A stretch of 64,000 nucleotides of DNA from Neoalteromonas arenosi (GTDB lineage Bacteria; Pseudomonadota; Gammaproteobacteria; Enterobacterales; Alteromonadaceae). Positions 45,033 through 56,085 of the stretch are shown piece after piece (positions within the stretch are counted from its first letter, which is position 1; every line of letters starts with the position of its first letter). The notes beneath the pieces were generated by a model that ran no database searches, was not told where the DNA came from, and was given only the letters and a program-made list of their open reading frames with translations. The stretch covers positions 1,054,675-1,118,674 of the forward strand of contig NZ_JAUCBP010000007.1 in NCBI RefSeq assembly GCF_030362855.1. The letters run 5' to 3'. The position numbers and the translations under genes were made by a program.

Positions 45033-45941
45033 ATGAATAATGCTATTGCTCCAGTAATTGCAGAGTTAGACCAAACAATTATCGGTAAGTCGGCGCAAAA
45101 CCGATTAGCGGTATGCTGTTTACTCAGCCACGGTCACCTGTTAATCGAAGACTTGCCCGGCATGGGCAAAACGACGTTATCCCATGCGCTAGCGACGCTT
45201 TTTGGTCTGGATTACGCTCGGATCCAATTCACATCAGATTTGCTGCCAGCAGATATGCTTGGCGCTAATATCTTTGATGTACAAAAACAGCAGTTTACTT
45301 TTCACCCAGGCCCTATTTTTAGTCAGGTGGTATTAGCCGATGAGATCAATCGCGCCAGCCCTAAAACCCAAAGCGCATTGCTTGAGGCCATGGAAGAGCA
45401 GCAAGTGAGTTTGGATGGTCAAACCCATGAGTTACCTGAACCATTCTTTGTGATTGCCACGCAAAACCCATTGCATCAAGCGGGCACCTATCCTCTTCCA
45501 GAATCACAGTTAGATCGCTTTTTAATGCGCATAACGCTGGGCTACCCAGATTGGCAGGCCGAAAAACAAATGCTGCAGAACGACAATGATGAACCGCTAA
45601 AGAGCATGATAACTGCACAACAGCTGAGTGATTGGCAAGGTCAAATCGAAACGATTCACGTAGCGGACGCTGTGCTCGAGTACATCTTGCGCCTGGTTAG
45701 TTTCAGTCGAGAGTCTGGTGAGTATGCCAACCCTTTATCGCCACGTGCGAGTCGTGCGATATTGCGCGCATCCAAGGCGTGGGCGTGGATGGAAAATCGC
45801 GACTACGTGATCCCTGAAGATGTTCAGCATGTGTTTGCCGCCGTAGCAGAACACCGGTTGCGTAGTCCTGGGAGCGACTCTGATCTGTCATTTCAGCTAA
45901 GTGAGTCATTGCTCGCTGCCGTCGACCCTATCGCCGCTTAA
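45033..45941 (+). CDS. MoxR-family AAA+ ATPase
   Basis: A 302-residue AAA+ ATPase of the MoxR class. Walker A is DLPGMGKTT, Walker B is VLADEINRASPKTQSALLEAMEE, sensor 1 is in FVIATQNPLHQAGTYPLPESQLDRF. The C-terminal lid holds SPRASRAILRASKAWA. MoxR proteins act as chaperones with partner proteins that have VWA or DUF58 domains; here a DUF58 gene follows after 10 bases and a transglutaminase-like membrane protein comes third, the usual three-gene set. Confidence 0.92.
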   Translation: MNNAIAPVIAELDQTIIGKSAQNRLAVCCLLSHGHLLIEDLPGMGKTTLSHALATLFGLDYARIQFTSDLLPADMLGANIFDVQKQQFTFHPGPIFSQVVLADEINRASPKTQSALLEAMEEQQVSLDGQTHELPEPFFVIATQNPLHQAGTYPLPESQLDRFLMRITLGYPDWQAEKQMLQNDNDEPLKSMITAQQLSDWQGQIETIHVADAVLEYILRLVSFSRESGEYANPLSPRASRAILRASKAWAWMENRDYVIPEDVQHVFAAVAEHRLRSPGSDSDLSFQLSESLLAAVDPIAA

Positions 45942-45951
45942 GTCTGCACAT

Positions 45952-46944
45952 ATGCTGTTAGCTAACCTACAGCGAGCATGGCGCAAGCGCATGGACGACT
46001 GGCTGAATCGCCGGATCCCCGCAGCGCATAAACAACAATTGGACTTGCGCAGTATTTTCATTCTCCCCAGCCGGTTCGGTTGGCTTTACTTGTTGTTGTG
46101 TATCAGTTTGTTCGTACTAGGCACTAACTACCAAAATAATTTAATGCTGATTTTGTGCTTTGTGATGCTAGCGATTCTGCTAATTAATTTACATGCCAGT
46201 TACTGGAACTTCGCTAGACTGTGCTTGATGCTTAAAGCAATTCCGCCCGGTTATGCCAATTCTCAGGTTACCGCCAAACTGCACTTAAATGCTGCAGAAC
46301 ACCAAAAATCAGCCAGCGGCGAGATTCGCGTTTCAACCTTCGGCGATGACGAATATCAAGTGATTGATGCTGATTGCGTGCAATCAGTAGATTTAAAGCT
46401 ACAACTGCCCGAGCGCGGCATTCATCGTTTACCGCGCTTGACGATTGAAAGCTTTTTTCCACTGGGGTTATATCGCTGCTGGACGCATTTGGATTTTAAC
46501 ACCCACTTAGTCGTATTCCCTGCGCCACAACGGTGCGAATTAAAATTGTATGCTTTGCCCGACGAGAACGAACAAGAAGGTTCACTGGTTGCCCAACCCG
46601 GCACAGAGGACTTCGAGGGTCTGCGGCGGTATGTGGTTGGCGATAACTTAAACCGCGTCGCTTGGAAGCATGTCGCGAAACAGCAGCAGTGGCTGAGCAA
46701 AAATTTTGAATCCTACGCATCAGTATCAGGCTTTTTAAAGCTGCCAATGGTTGATGCGGTTAATCTAGAGCAGGAACTGGCTAAACTGGCGCATCAAATC
46801 AATGTATGTTCGCAACAAAATGTTAGCTTTGGTTTAGATCTTGGCGGCCAAAAGCTTGCACCAGCCACCGGCGAGGCGCATCGAATAAAATGTCTCACAG
46901 CACTCGCTGCGTACCCCGATAACACATCGGAGGTACGCCTTTGA
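45952..46944 (+). CDS. DUF58 domain-containing protein
   Basis: A 330-residue protein. Two adjacent membrane segments lie near the N-terminus (FGWLYLLLCISLFVLGTNY and NLMLILCFVMLAILLINL). A soluble part with the DUF58 signature EDFEGLRRYVVGDNLNRVAWK follows. DUF58 proteins accompany MoxR ATPases. ATG 45952 is preferred because the frame before it lies inside moxR; the ribosome site is weak, as expected for coupling. The stop overlaps the TTG start of the next gene by four bases. Confidence 0.88.
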   Translation: MLLANLQRAWRKRMDDWLNRRIPAAHKQQLDLRSIFILPSRFGWLYLLLCISLFVLGTNYQNNLMLILCFVMLAILLINLHASYWNFARLCLMLKAIPPGYANSQVTAKLHLNAAEHQKSASGEIRVSTFGDDEYQVIDADCVQSVDLKLQLPERGIHRLPRLTIESFFPLGLYRCWTHLDFNTHLVVFPAPQRCELKLYALPDENEQEGSLVAQPGTEDFEGLRRYVVGDNLNRVAWKHVAKQQQWLSKNFESYASVSGFLKLPMVDAVNLEQELAKLAHQINVCSQQNVSFGLDLGGQKLAPATGEAHRIKCLTALAAYPDNTSEVRL

Positions 46945-48983
46945 TAGTCGCCACAACCAAACCGCAAAGTGCTATTGATATAGAGCAAAGTATTACGCCT
47001 TTCATCATGGCTTTAGCGTACATTGCGCTCGTATTTACTATGTTAACGCCTGTGTTGAGCTGGATAACCGTATTAGCCGTTTGTGTAGTGATCGTGCGTG
47101 GGTCATTTTACTTCCGTGATCAACAGCCTCAGATTGCGTTGCGCACTGTCAATTTACTTGCCATTTTAGCTGCCATCACACTCGGTTGGTTCAGCCTAAG
47201 CTTGGGGTTGCTGTTGACGATGGTCAACTTGTTGGTCATGGCTTGTGCGTTCAAACTACTGCGGATCACAAGGCGTAAAGACCTGACTCAATTGTTTGCC
47301 TCACTGCTGTTTTTAACCGGCTGTGGTTTTATCTTTGAGCAAGGCCTCCTGCATACCTCAATATACGTATCAATTACGCTGGTATTGCTGTGTTCATTAA
47401 TTACCATCCACGCACCGCATATGAGTAAACGCGGTGCAATAAAGTACACGGGTATTCAACTTCTGCAAGCAATGCCCATAGCGGTTTTATTATTTTTAGT
47501 ATTACCTAAACTGCCGCCGTTGTGGCAAATGCCGACAGCACAGGGGGCAAAAACAGGACTTTCAGACACAGTCACACCAGGTGATATTGCCGAACTGAGC
47601 CAATCTTCCGAGCTCGCATTTCGGGCTATTTTTTCCACCGAGTTACCGCGCAATAATCAACGTTATTGGCGCGCAATGACATTGGAACAGTTTGATGGCA
47701 AAACATGGACAAGAAGCCCAACACGCCGCCAAATAACACGCCAATACCGACAATTAGGCCGTAGTTTCACCCCTGTTTACGAGGGCGAGTTTTGGGACTA
47801 TCAAGTGATTGCAGAGCCCAGTCATCAAACTTGGTTATTCGCTCTTGATGTGGCCAGTCCATCGGCGAACAGTGAGTTTGGGGTTAACTTAGGATTCGAG
47901 TATCAGGTGTATGCCTCAAGACCCGTCGTATCAACCATGAGCTATACGGTAGAGTCTTACTATAACATGTCTTTAGATCAGACTCTGCAAACGGTCGACA
48001 GCCGCGTTAACTTGCAAATACCATCAAATGGCAACCCTAAAACTGTTGAATGGGTGGCGGGGTTAGTCGCGCAAACAGACGGGCCGAGTGACTTTATCGA
48101 CGCCATCCAACGTTATTTCCTCGAACAAGAGTTCAGCTACACATTGCGCCCACAGCCCATGCCCAAAAATCCGGTGGATGAGTTTCTTTTTAACCAGCAG
48201 GCCGGTTTTTGTGTTCACTATGCCAGTGCACTCGCATACGCACTGCGACTAGCCAATATTCCAGCACGGTTAGTGACCGGCTATCAAGGTGGAGAGATAC
48301 AGAGTGACGCGGTGATCAGTGTTTATCAATACGATGCCCATGCGTGGGTGGAAGCCTGGCTAGATGATCGGGGGTGGGTCCGAATTGATCCAACAGCATG
48401 GGTATCACCCGATCGCATCGATTTTGGCCTAGAGCAAGCAATGCGCGAAGAAGGTAGCTTCTTGGCGGACTCACCGCTGTCATTGGCGCGCTTGAAAAAC
48501 ATCGCTGCGTTTAATCAACTGCGGCTGTGGTTTGCCAATCTCGACTACCAATGGAGCAAATGGGTTCTGGGTTTTAACAATCAACAGCAAAAAGACATAC
48601 TAAGGCAGATATTCGGTGAGTTAACTACCGCCAAGTTATCCGTTATTGGCTTATCTTTGGTTGCCCTTATCGCATTACTGTTAGGTTTGTACATATTACC
48701 GATGATGCGTAATCGATCATTGAACCCACTTGCCAATGAGTATCGCAAGAGCGTTGAATTAGTTGAGGCTAGTTTCGCTATCAAGCGTGCCACGCTTGGG
48801 CCAGAAGACTTTCTACAACGCGTCGCTGACAGTGCGGATAACGCTAGCACCGCAGTGTTTGCACAAATCACCGAGGCCTATATCAAAAGTGAGTATCAGC
48901 CAAGTCCAGCACAGTTTGAAGGAATAAAGCAGTTGCAACAGCTGCGCCGCCTACTGCGTAAAACGCTAAAAAAAAACCGGTGA
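46941..48983 (+). CDS. TgpA-type transmembrane transglutaminase-like protein
   Basis: A 680-residue membrane protein of the DUF3488/transglutaminase-like/DUF4129 type. About six membrane segments fill residues ~20-190. A large periplasmic region carries a transglutaminase/cysteine-protease-like triad: Cys424 in AGFCVHYAS, His467 in YDAHAWVEAW, Asp483 in RIDPTAW. One more membrane segment (~565-590) and a short cytoplasmic tail follow. The start is TTG at 46941, supported by CGGAGG nine bases upstream and by overlap with the DUF58 gene. Its substrate in the periplasm is unknown. Confidence 0.9.
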   Translation: MIVATTKPQSAIDIEQSITPFIMALAYIALVFTMLTPVLSWITVLAVCVVIVRGSFYFRDQQPQIALRTVNLLAILAAITLGWFSLSLGLLLTMVNLLVMACAFKLLRITRRKDLTQLFASLLFLTGCGFIFEQGLLHTSIYVSITLVLLCSLITIHAPHMSKRGAIKYTGIQLLQAMPIAVLLFLVLPKLPPLWQMPTAQGAKTGLSDTVTPGDIAELSQSSELAFRAIFSTELPRNNQRYWRAMTLEQFDGKTWTRSPTRRQITRQYRQLGRSFTPVYEGEFWDYQVIAEPSHQTWLFALDVASPSANSEFGVNLGFEYQVYASRPVVSTMSYTVESYYNMSLDQTLQTVDSRVNLQIPSNGNPKTVEWVAGLVAQTDGPSDFIDAIQRYFLEQEFSYTLRPQPMPKNPVDEFLFNQQAGFCVHYASALAYALRLANIPARLVTGYQGGEIQSDAVISVYQYDAHAWVEAWLDDRGWVRIDPTAWVSPDRIDFGLEQAMREEGSFLADSPLSLARLKNIAAFNQLRLWFANLDYQWSKWVLGFNNQQQKDILRQIFGELTTAKLSVIGLSLVALIALLLGLYILPMMRNRSLNPLANEYRKSVELVEASFAIKRATLGPEDFLQRVADSADNASTAVFAQITEAYIKSEYQPSPAQFEGIKQLQQLRRLLRKTLKKNR

Positions 48984-48997
48984 ATAATCACCGGTTT
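48974..48997. terminator. Bidirectional terminator between tgpA-like gene and fusA
   Basis: AAACCGGTGA (48974-48983) and TCACCGGTTT (48988-48997) form a perfect 10-bp hairpin with a 4-base loop. It is flanked by A-rich sequence on the left and T-rich on the right, so it works in both directions. The stop codon of the transglutaminase-like gene is inside the left arm. Confidence 0.9.
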
Positions 48998-49022
48998 TTA
49001 TCTATCAATTAACGCTTACGAA

Positions 49023-51107
49023 TTACTTCTTCTCGTTACGCGCTTTAACTTCTTCGATGACTTTGTCAGCAACATTTTGCGGACAAGGCATGTAGTGGCT
49101 GAACTCCATAGAGAACTGACCACGGCCTGAAGTCATAGTACGCAAGTGACCGATGTAACCGAACATTTCTGAAAGTGGTACGTCAGCCTTGATACGAACA
49201 CCGGTAGTGCCCGCTTCTTGGTCTTTGATCATGCCACGACGACGGTTCAAGTCACCAATTACGTCACCAACGTGATCTTCTGGAGTGAACACGTCAACTT
49301 TCATGATTGGTTCAATCAGTTGTGGACCCGCTTTTGGAATCGACTGACGGAATGCACCTTTCGCCGCAATTTCGAACGCAACAGCTGATGAGTCAACTGC
49401 GTGGAAACCACCGTCGTAAAGCTCAACTTCTACGTCAAGTACTGGGAAGCCAGCAAGAACACCTTGTTCCATCATGCCTTTGAAGCCCTTCTCGATCGCT
49501 GGGAAGAACTCTTTAGGTACGTTACCGCCAACAACGGTAGAGGTGAAGTTGAAACCACTGCCAGGCTCGCCCGGACGGATGCGGTAATCAATCTTACCAA
49601 ACTGACCAGAACCACCAGACTGCTTCTTGTGCGTGTAGCTGTCTTCAACTGGCAACGTAATTGTTTCACGGTAAGCAACCTGAGGTTGACCAACGTTTAA
49701 CTCAACGCCGTAAGTACGCTTCAAGATGTCTACTTTGATGTCTAAGTGAAGTTCACCCATCCCTTTAAGGATGGTTTCACCTGAATCTTCGTCAGTTTCA
49801 ACTTGGAATGACGGATCTTCTGCAACCATTTTACCGATAGCGATACCCATTTTCTCAGTTGAACCTTTGTCTTTCGGTGCAACAGCAATCGAGATTACTG
49901 GCTCTGGGAATACCATCGCTTCGAGCGTACATGGGTGCTTAGGATCACATAACGTGTGACCTGTTTGAACGTTCTTCATACCAACAACCGCAAGGATGTC
50001 ACCCGCTTGTGCTGATTGCAATTCAGTACGCTCATCGGCGTGCATTTCAACCATACGGCCGATACGCTCAGTTTTACCAGTGGCAGAGTTAAGGATAGTG
50101 TCACCCTTGTTCAACTTACCTGAGTAGATACGTACGAAAGTCAAAGCGCCGAAACGGTCATCCATGATTTTGAACGCCAACATACGTAGTGGCTCATCAA
50201 CAGATACAGTAGCTACTTCGCCAGTCTCGTTACCTTCTTCGTCAGTCAATGGCTGAGGCTCAACTTCAGTTGGGCTTGGCAAGTAATCAACAACAGCGTC
50301 AAGAACGTTCTGAACACCTTTGTTTTTAAATGCTGAACCACAGTAAGTTGGGAAGAAGTCTAGGTTGATAGTACCTTTACGGATACAACGCTTGATGTCT
50401 TCGATTGAAGGCTCTTCACCTTCCATGTATTCCATCATTAGGTCGTCGTCTTGCTCAACCGCAGTTTCGATAAGCTGCTCGCGATACTCTTCAACTTTGT
50501 CAACCATGTCAGCTGGTACGTCTTGTACTTCAAAGTTTTCTGGAAGACCTGAGTCGTCCCATACGTATGCTTTACGCTCTAGAACGTCAACAACGCCTAC
50601 GAAGTCGTCTTCGATACCGATTGGCAGCGTCATCACAAGTGGGTTTGCACCAAGTACCTTTTTCACTTGGTCTACCACGCGATAGAAATCTGCACCCATG
50701 CGGTCTAGTTTGTTAACAAAGATAACACGTGCAACTTCTGATTCGTTCGCATAGCGCCAGTTGGTTTCTGATTGCGGCTCAACACCACCAGAACCACAGA
50801 ATACACCTACACCGCCGTCTAATACTTTCAATGAACGGTACACTTCAACTGTGAAGTCAACGTGTCCAGGAGTATCGATAATGTTGAAGCGGTGATCTTT
50901 CCAGAAACAAGTTGTTGCTGCTGACTGGATTGTAATACCACGCTCAGCTTCCTGCTCCATGAAGTCGGTCGTTGATTCACCATCGTGTACCTCACCGGTC
51001 TTATGGATTTTACCGGTAAGTTTTAGAATACGTTCGGTCGTAGTGGTTTTTCCGGCGTCAACGTGCGCGAAAATACCTATATTTCTGTATTTAGATAAGT
51101 CTGACAT
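49023..51107 (-). CDS. fusA: Elongation factor G (second, fusA2-like copy)
   Basis: A 694-residue translational GTPase. G motifs are [12 protein letters not shown] (P-loop), DTPGHVD, and NKLDRMG. Domains II-V follow, with the family regions [29 protein letters not shown] and [17 protein letters not shown]. It is not in the rpsL-rpsG-fusA-tufA operon but stands alone between terminators. The N-terminus ([20 protein letters not shown]) differs from the usual MARxTPIxxYRNIGI form. It is therefore probably a second EF-G paralogue; whether it serves elongation or ribosome recycling cannot be told from this sequence. Confidence 0.9.
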   Translation of the reverse strand: MSDLSKYRNIGIFAHVDAGKTTTTERILKLTGKIHKTGEVHDGESTTDFMEQEAERGITIQSAATTCFWKDHRFNIIDTPGHVDFTVEVYRSLKVLDGGVGVFCGSGGVEPQSETNWRYANESEVARVIFVNKLDRMGADFYRVVDQVKKVLGANPLVMTLPIGIEDDFVGVVDVLERKAYVWDDSGLPENFEVQDVPADMVDKVEEYREQLIETAVEQDDDLMMEYMEGEEPSIEDIKRCIRKGTINLDFFPTYCGSAFKNKGVQNVLDAVVDYLPSPTEVEPQPLTDEEGNETGEVATVSVDEPLRMLAFKIMDDRFGALTFVRIYSGKLNKGDTILNSATGKTERIGRMVEMHADERTELQSAQAGDILAVVGMKNVQTGHTLCDPKHPCTLEAMVFPEPVISIAVAPKDKGSTEKMGIAIGKMVAEDPSFQVETDEDSGETILKGMGELHLDIKVDILKRTYGVELNVGQPQVAYRETITLPVEDSYTHKKQSGGSGQFGKIDYRIRPGEPGSGFNFTSTVVGGNVPKEFFPAIEKGFKGMMEQGVLAGFPVLDVEVELYDGGFHAVDSSAVAFEIAAKGAFRQSIPKAGPQLIEPIMKVDVFTPEDHVGDVIGDLNRRRGMIKDQEAGTTGVRIKADVPLSEMFGYIGHLRTMTSGRGQFSMEFSHYMPCPQNVADKVIEEVKARNEKK

Positions 51108-51269
51108 AGCCCTACTTCATTGTTGGTTCAAGTAAAAAAACGGCGTGGATTATATAGGATTTCTGCACGACTTTTATACTTTTTTTGTCCATATCATGAA
51201 AAAAAACAAAAAATCGCTATTTGATGGGGTTTACGGCGCTGTTTCGCCGTTGCGCTTTACTACTGTAAT

Positions 51270-52352
51270 TTAAGCTTTTGGCATAATGGCGACTGTCACT
51301 TCATCGCGGTTGTGGTACAGCTGCTTACACACGATACTGTATTGACTAGCCAATGCAACCGTTAACTGCTTGAGGAGCTCAGCAACTGTCTCGTAGCGTT
51401 TTTTCATTGGCAGCTTTAGATTGAATATAGCGGCATCGGTATAACCCACTTGCAACCATTTCTGCATTAATGCCGCTACGCGATCGGGACGTTCAATCAT
51501 ATCGCAGACCAACAGCTGTGCACGACCGTATTCGGGTTTGTACTTGAAACCATCAGCGGCAAAATAACTCACCTGCCCCGTAGCCATCAAAGACTCAGCC
51601 ATCGCACCATTATCAACCGCTTCCACGTGCATCCCGCGACTCACTAGCTGATATGTCCAACCACCGGGGCATGCCCCTAAATCCACGGCACGCGCGCCTT
51701 CTCTAAACAATTGTTGGCGTTGCGATTCGGTTAGCAATTCGAGAATTGCCTCTTCGAGCTTTAACGTTGAACGACTGGGCGCAGCACTTGGAAATTTTAG
51801 ACGTCGAATACCGTTGTTTTGCGGGTGTGATTGCGCCGCGGTTGAAACACCGATGAAGAGCTGTTCAAACGAAGGCATAAATATGTGCAGGCGCGACTGA
51901 CTGGACGTTTCTTTGGCACTTAATAATTTAGCTTTGCGCAACGCTTGGCGCAGAGGCACCGCAAATTTACGACAAAACTTTGCGACTTCATGACCGGAGT
52001 CGGTATCAGGGTGTTCAACTAAGACTTGTCCCAACGGCTTGGGTAGTGCATCTGCATGCGGCAATAGTGCCGCTAACACTGCCTCTACGCGTTGTGAAGC
52101 AGGGAGAGGATCGATGGTAACAAGGTGGGTAAACATCTGGCGCGCAAAAACAACATCGTCGATACGCAGTTGCCGCGATAGTTTATTCAGATCATTCTCC
52201 GACGTGCAATGGTAATGAACACTGCCAGTACCCTTGGTCGTTTGGACGTATCCATAGACCCCCAGTTCAGTCGCCTTGGCAACCATTTCAGCTGCTAGGT
52301 CGCTCTCATAACCACTGCGGCACGTTGCCAGAATAAAGTGTGTGTTGCTCAT
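51270..52352 (-). CDS. rlmM: 23S rRNA (C2498-2'-O)-methyltransferase RlmM
   Basis: A 360-residue SAM-dependent rRNA ribose methyltransferase. An N-terminal THUMP-like domain begins THFILATCRSGYESDLAAEM. The Rossmann-fold domain has VDLGACPGGWTYQL, VEAVDNGAM, LLVCDMIERP and NLKLPMKKRYE, which supply the K-D-K type catalytic residues. It follows ygdD by 6 bases, keeping the gcvA-ygdD-rlmM neighbourhood of E. coli with one extra hydrolase gene inserted. Confidence 0.94.
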   Translation of the reverse strand: MSNTHFILATCRSGYESDLAAEMVAKATELGVYGYVQTTKGTGSVHYHCTSENDLNKLSRQLRIDDVVFARQMFTHLVTIDPLPASQRVEAVLAALLPHADALPKPLGQVLVEHPDTDSGHEVAKFCRKFAVPLRQALRKAKLLSAKETSSQSRLHIFMPSFEQLFIGVSTAAQSHPQNNGIRRLKFPSAAPSRSTLKLEEAILELLTESQRQQLFREGARAVDLGACPGGWTYQLVSRGMHVEAVDNGAMAESLMATGQVSYFAADGFKYKPEYGRAQLLVCDMIERPDRVAALMQKWLQVGYTDAAIFNLKLPMKKRYETVAELLKQLTVALASQYSIVCKQLYHNRDEVTVAIMPKA

Positions 52353-52358
52353 TATTCG

Positions 52359-52772
52359 TTATACCATTTGCTGACGTAAGAGCTTGCTCCCAACAACTGT
52401 CAAGCACCCCCAGCCGACAAGAAATAACACCCCACCAACTGGCGTTACCGGGCCAAGAGCTGAAAGTTGTAGCAATACCAAACCATACAAGCTGCCAGAA
52501 AACAGTATTACACCTAATACAAAACACCATGCAGACACGCAAATAAGGCGTCTTTGGTTTTTTAGCATCGACTGCGCTAGCAAAACGCAACACAACAGCA
52601 CCGCAAGACAGTGAATAAACTGGTATAAAACGCCGGTGCGAATAGTCGCTAGCTGTTCTTCAGACAATACCGTCTGTAATCCATGCGCAGCAAAAGCGCC
52701 CATGGCTACTGCAATAAATGCCAGCACCGCTGCCGCGATGATGAGTAACCCTATACTGCGGTTTAGAGCCAT
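52359..52772 (-). CDS. ygdD: DUF423 inner-membrane protein (YgdD family)
   Basis: A 137-residue protein with four membrane segments. Family motifs are AVAMGAFAAHGL near the start, TGVLYQFIHCLAVLL, LFSGSLYGLVL and GGVLFLVGWGCL. Function is unknown. It lies between the alpha/beta hydrolase gene (10-base overlap) and rlmM (6-base gap). Confidence 0.92.
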   Translation of the reverse strand: MALNRSIGLLIIAAAVLAFIAVAMGAFAAHGLQTVLSEEQLATIRTGVLYQFIHCLAVLLCCVLLAQSMLKNQRRLICVSAWCFVLGVILFSGSLYGLVLLQLSALGPVTPVGGVLFLVGWGCLTVVGSKLLRQQMV

Positions 52773-53422
52773 GTCGCAATTTCCTTTGCCGCGTACTGTA
52801 AGTTTTGTTCGTAGGTAACCGCTGCTGATTTGCGCGGTTTGAGACTGTGATCGCCATCCATTACCCAGTTCACCACGAAGCTTTCGGGTAATGCTAGTGC
52901 CGTTACCCGGGCGCGGTTGCCGAAAGTGTCACGCTCACCCTGTAATACCAGTCCTGGTTTGTCCATTGTCGCTAAGTGTTCAACGCGCAGCGCATCAGGT
53001 TTACCCGGCGGGTGGAAGGGGTAGCCCAGTACCACAACGCCTGCTACCTGTGCTTTGTGTTGTGCTGGAGTATCAGGGTCAGCTAACCACATTGTCGCAG
53101 CTCTGCCGCCCATTGATTTGCCGCCAAGCGCTAACGGTAAAGCGGTATCAAAGTCAGCAGATTGACTCACTGCCGTAACCACCTCGGTGATATGTGACAG
53201 CAGTTTTGGCATGCGATCTGGTGGTCGTTTTTTGCCTTCAGCGACGCTGCGCTGCATGTACGGAAAGTTGAATAACCAAGTAGTCACGCCATTTTGGGCT
53301 AATAAACTAGCCATCTGCTGCATGAACTCAGAATGCATGCCTGCTCCGGCACCGTGACCTAGAATAACTTGGCCTCGCACTGAAATATCGCTTGGGGATT
53401 TAAAGATTTGCATCGCGTTCAC
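52763..53422 (-). CDS. Alpha/beta hydrolase of the KANL3/Tex30 type
   Basis: A 219-residue hydrolase-fold protein. The start GQVILGHGAGAGMHSEFM carries the oxyanion region; the nucleophile elbow is LGGKSMGGRAATMW (Ser). VVVLGYPFHPPGKP is a family hallmark; the acid is in LQGERDTFG and the histidine in DGDHSLKPRK. The GTG at 53422 has GAGGT six bases upstream, so it is preferred over the ATG three codons later; it overlaps gcvA by 23 bases. The gene is inserted between gcvA and ygdD relative to E. coli. Confidence 0.85.
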   Translation of the reverse strand: MNAMQIFKSPSDISVRGQVILGHGAGAGMHSEFMQQMASLLAQNGVTTWLFNFPYMQRSVAEGKKRPPDRMPKLLSHITEVVTAVSQSADFDTALPLALGGKSMGGRAATMWLADPDTPAQHKAQVAGVVVLGYPFHPPGKPDALRVEHLATMDKPGLVLQGERDTFGNRARVTALALPESFVVNWVMDGDHSLKPRKSAAVTYEQNLQYAAKEIATWL

Positions 53423-54302
53423 TTTCTACCTCAGCTAAAATCCAATCTCGAAACGCTTGAATTTTTCCCATCTCAGCCTGACTTTCTTCACACACCAAAT
53501 AAAAACTCTCTTTACTCTGGATCCGTTCAGCGAACGGGACAACTAAGCGCCCAGCATCGATTTCTGGACGCGCTAAAATCGTATTACCTAGCGCAATTCC
53601 TTGCCCTAGCGCAGCTGCTTGTAACACCATCATGGAGTGGCTGAACATAGGCCCTTGATTGACATTTACGCCCTTCACTTTAAATTGCTTCAAATAATTG
53701 CTCCAGCCCTCACGCGAAGAATCGTGCAGTAAGACATGAAACTTTAAGTCCTCGAGTACTTCCAGTGGCTTACTTCCGGTAAGCAGTAGCGGCGAGCATA
53801 GGGGCGTCAGAAACTCTGCGTGTAGAGGCTCGGCGTGTAGCCCTGACCAACGCCCTTTGCCATAATACACCGCTACATCTGTGTCAGCCTGTAAAAAACC
53901 TTCATCGTGATCGACCGCTTTTAGCTTCACATCAATATCAGGATTGAGGGCCGAGAAGCGACTAATGCGCGGGATCAACCACTGACTGGCAAAACTCGGT
54001 GGGGTAGCGACCGTTAATGCACCTTTTGCGCCCTTGGCCAACAAACGCTCCGTTGCATCTTGGATGTGTCGAAATGCCTCACGTAACTCCAAGTAGTATG
54101 CCTGCCCCTCTTCAGTGAGCAACAACGTTCGATTCTTGCGCAGGAACAATTTCATGCTCAAGTAATCTTCAAGCGTCTTAATTTGATGGCTAATGGCGGC
54201 TTGAGTAACAAATAATTCTTCGGCCGCCTTGGTAAAACTTAAATGCCGGCCAGCAGCTTCAAATGCCTTGAGCGCGTTTAACGGAGGGAAGCGACGGTTC
54301 AT
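53400..54302 (-). CDS. gcvA: LysR-type regulator GcvA
   Basis: A 300-residue LysR regulator with the GcvA signature N-terminus RFPPLNALKAFEAAGRHLSF and helix-turn-helix TKAAEELFVTQAAISHQIKTLE. The effector domain includes TVATPPSFASQWLIPRI and an SMMVLQAALGQGIALG-type segment. In E. coli GcvA controls the glycine-cleavage operon in response to glycine and purines. Location next to ygdD-rlmM supports orthology. No gcv genes occur in the window. Confidence 0.88.
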   Translation of the reverse strand: MNRRFPPLNALKAFEAAGRHLSFTKAAEELFVTQAAISHQIKTLEDYLSMKLFLRKNRTLLLTEEGQAYYLELREAFRHIQDATERLLAKGAKGALTVATPPSFASQWLIPRISRFSALNPDIDVKLKAVDHDEGFLQADTDVAVYYGKGRWSGLHAEPLHAEFLTPLCSPLLLTGSKPLEVLEDLKFHVLLHDSSREGWSNYLKQFKVKGVNVNQGPMFSHSMMVLQAAALGQGIALGNTILARPEIDAGRLVVPFAERIQSKESFYLVCEESQAEMGKIQAFRDWILAEVESERDANL

Positions 54303-54533
54303 AGTGCAACCTAATCAAAATTTCCAAGATGACAATTATGCGACACATGCATTAGATTTACTAATGATAAATTCAAATTTATGTCAATTTAACCCAAACA
54401 AAACCTGTGTATAATTTACCCATCAATTGAGTTAAACCTTTATTCTTAAAGAAATTTATCGTTAAAAGGGTTAACAATAAATCACATTTTATTTACAAAT
54501 TTAATTAATCCATTTTCATAAATGAAGGACATC
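54303..54533. promoter_or_regulatory. A+T-rich divergent promoter region of gcvA and the small secreted protein gene
   Basis: This 231-bp gap between divergent starts is strongly A+T-rich and carries no gene. It must hold both promoters. LysR regulators usually bind such divergent gaps, but no clear palindrome stands out by eye. Confidence 0.4.
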
Positions 54534-54827
54534 ATGAAAAAGCTCATTAGTATTGTCGCAATCACCGCTTCACTCTTTAGCAACGCTGCTTTGAGTAACA
54601 GTGACGATACATCTGTGTCGTCTGTGTGGCTCAATCAAGAAGATATCCAGCAGCACCTTTCGGCGCAACTACCGCGCGTTGATCTCGCTGTGTCTACTAG
54701 CCAAATACGTCAGCAAATCGAAACCGCAGTTCAGCAAGCGAAGTTAACCTACGAGCTCAATGGCCGATTAGCGTATGCAAAACAATCGCTACCCACCAAT
54801 CGTTTTAAGGTAGTAATTGCAGAATAA
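54534..54827 (+). CDS. Small exported protein of unknown function
   Basis: A 97-residue predicted precursor with a signal peptide (MKKLISIVAITASLFSNAALS). The mature part of about 75 residues is hydrophilic and glutamine-rich, with a helical run STSQIRQQIETAVQQAKLTYEL. There are no cysteines. ATG 54534 has AAGGA at the right spacing; an ATG four codons earlier is less well placed. It is divergent from gcvA. No family is recognised. Confidence 0.65.
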   Translation: MKKLISIVAITASLFSNAALSNSDDTSVSSVWLNQEDIQQHLSAQLPRVDLAVSTSQIRQQIETAVQQAKLTYELNGRLAYAKQSLPTNRFKVVIAE

Positions 54828-54830
54828 CCG

Positions 54831-56071
<1,241 letters not shown>

Positions 56072-56085
56072 GGTTAGTCTTTTCC

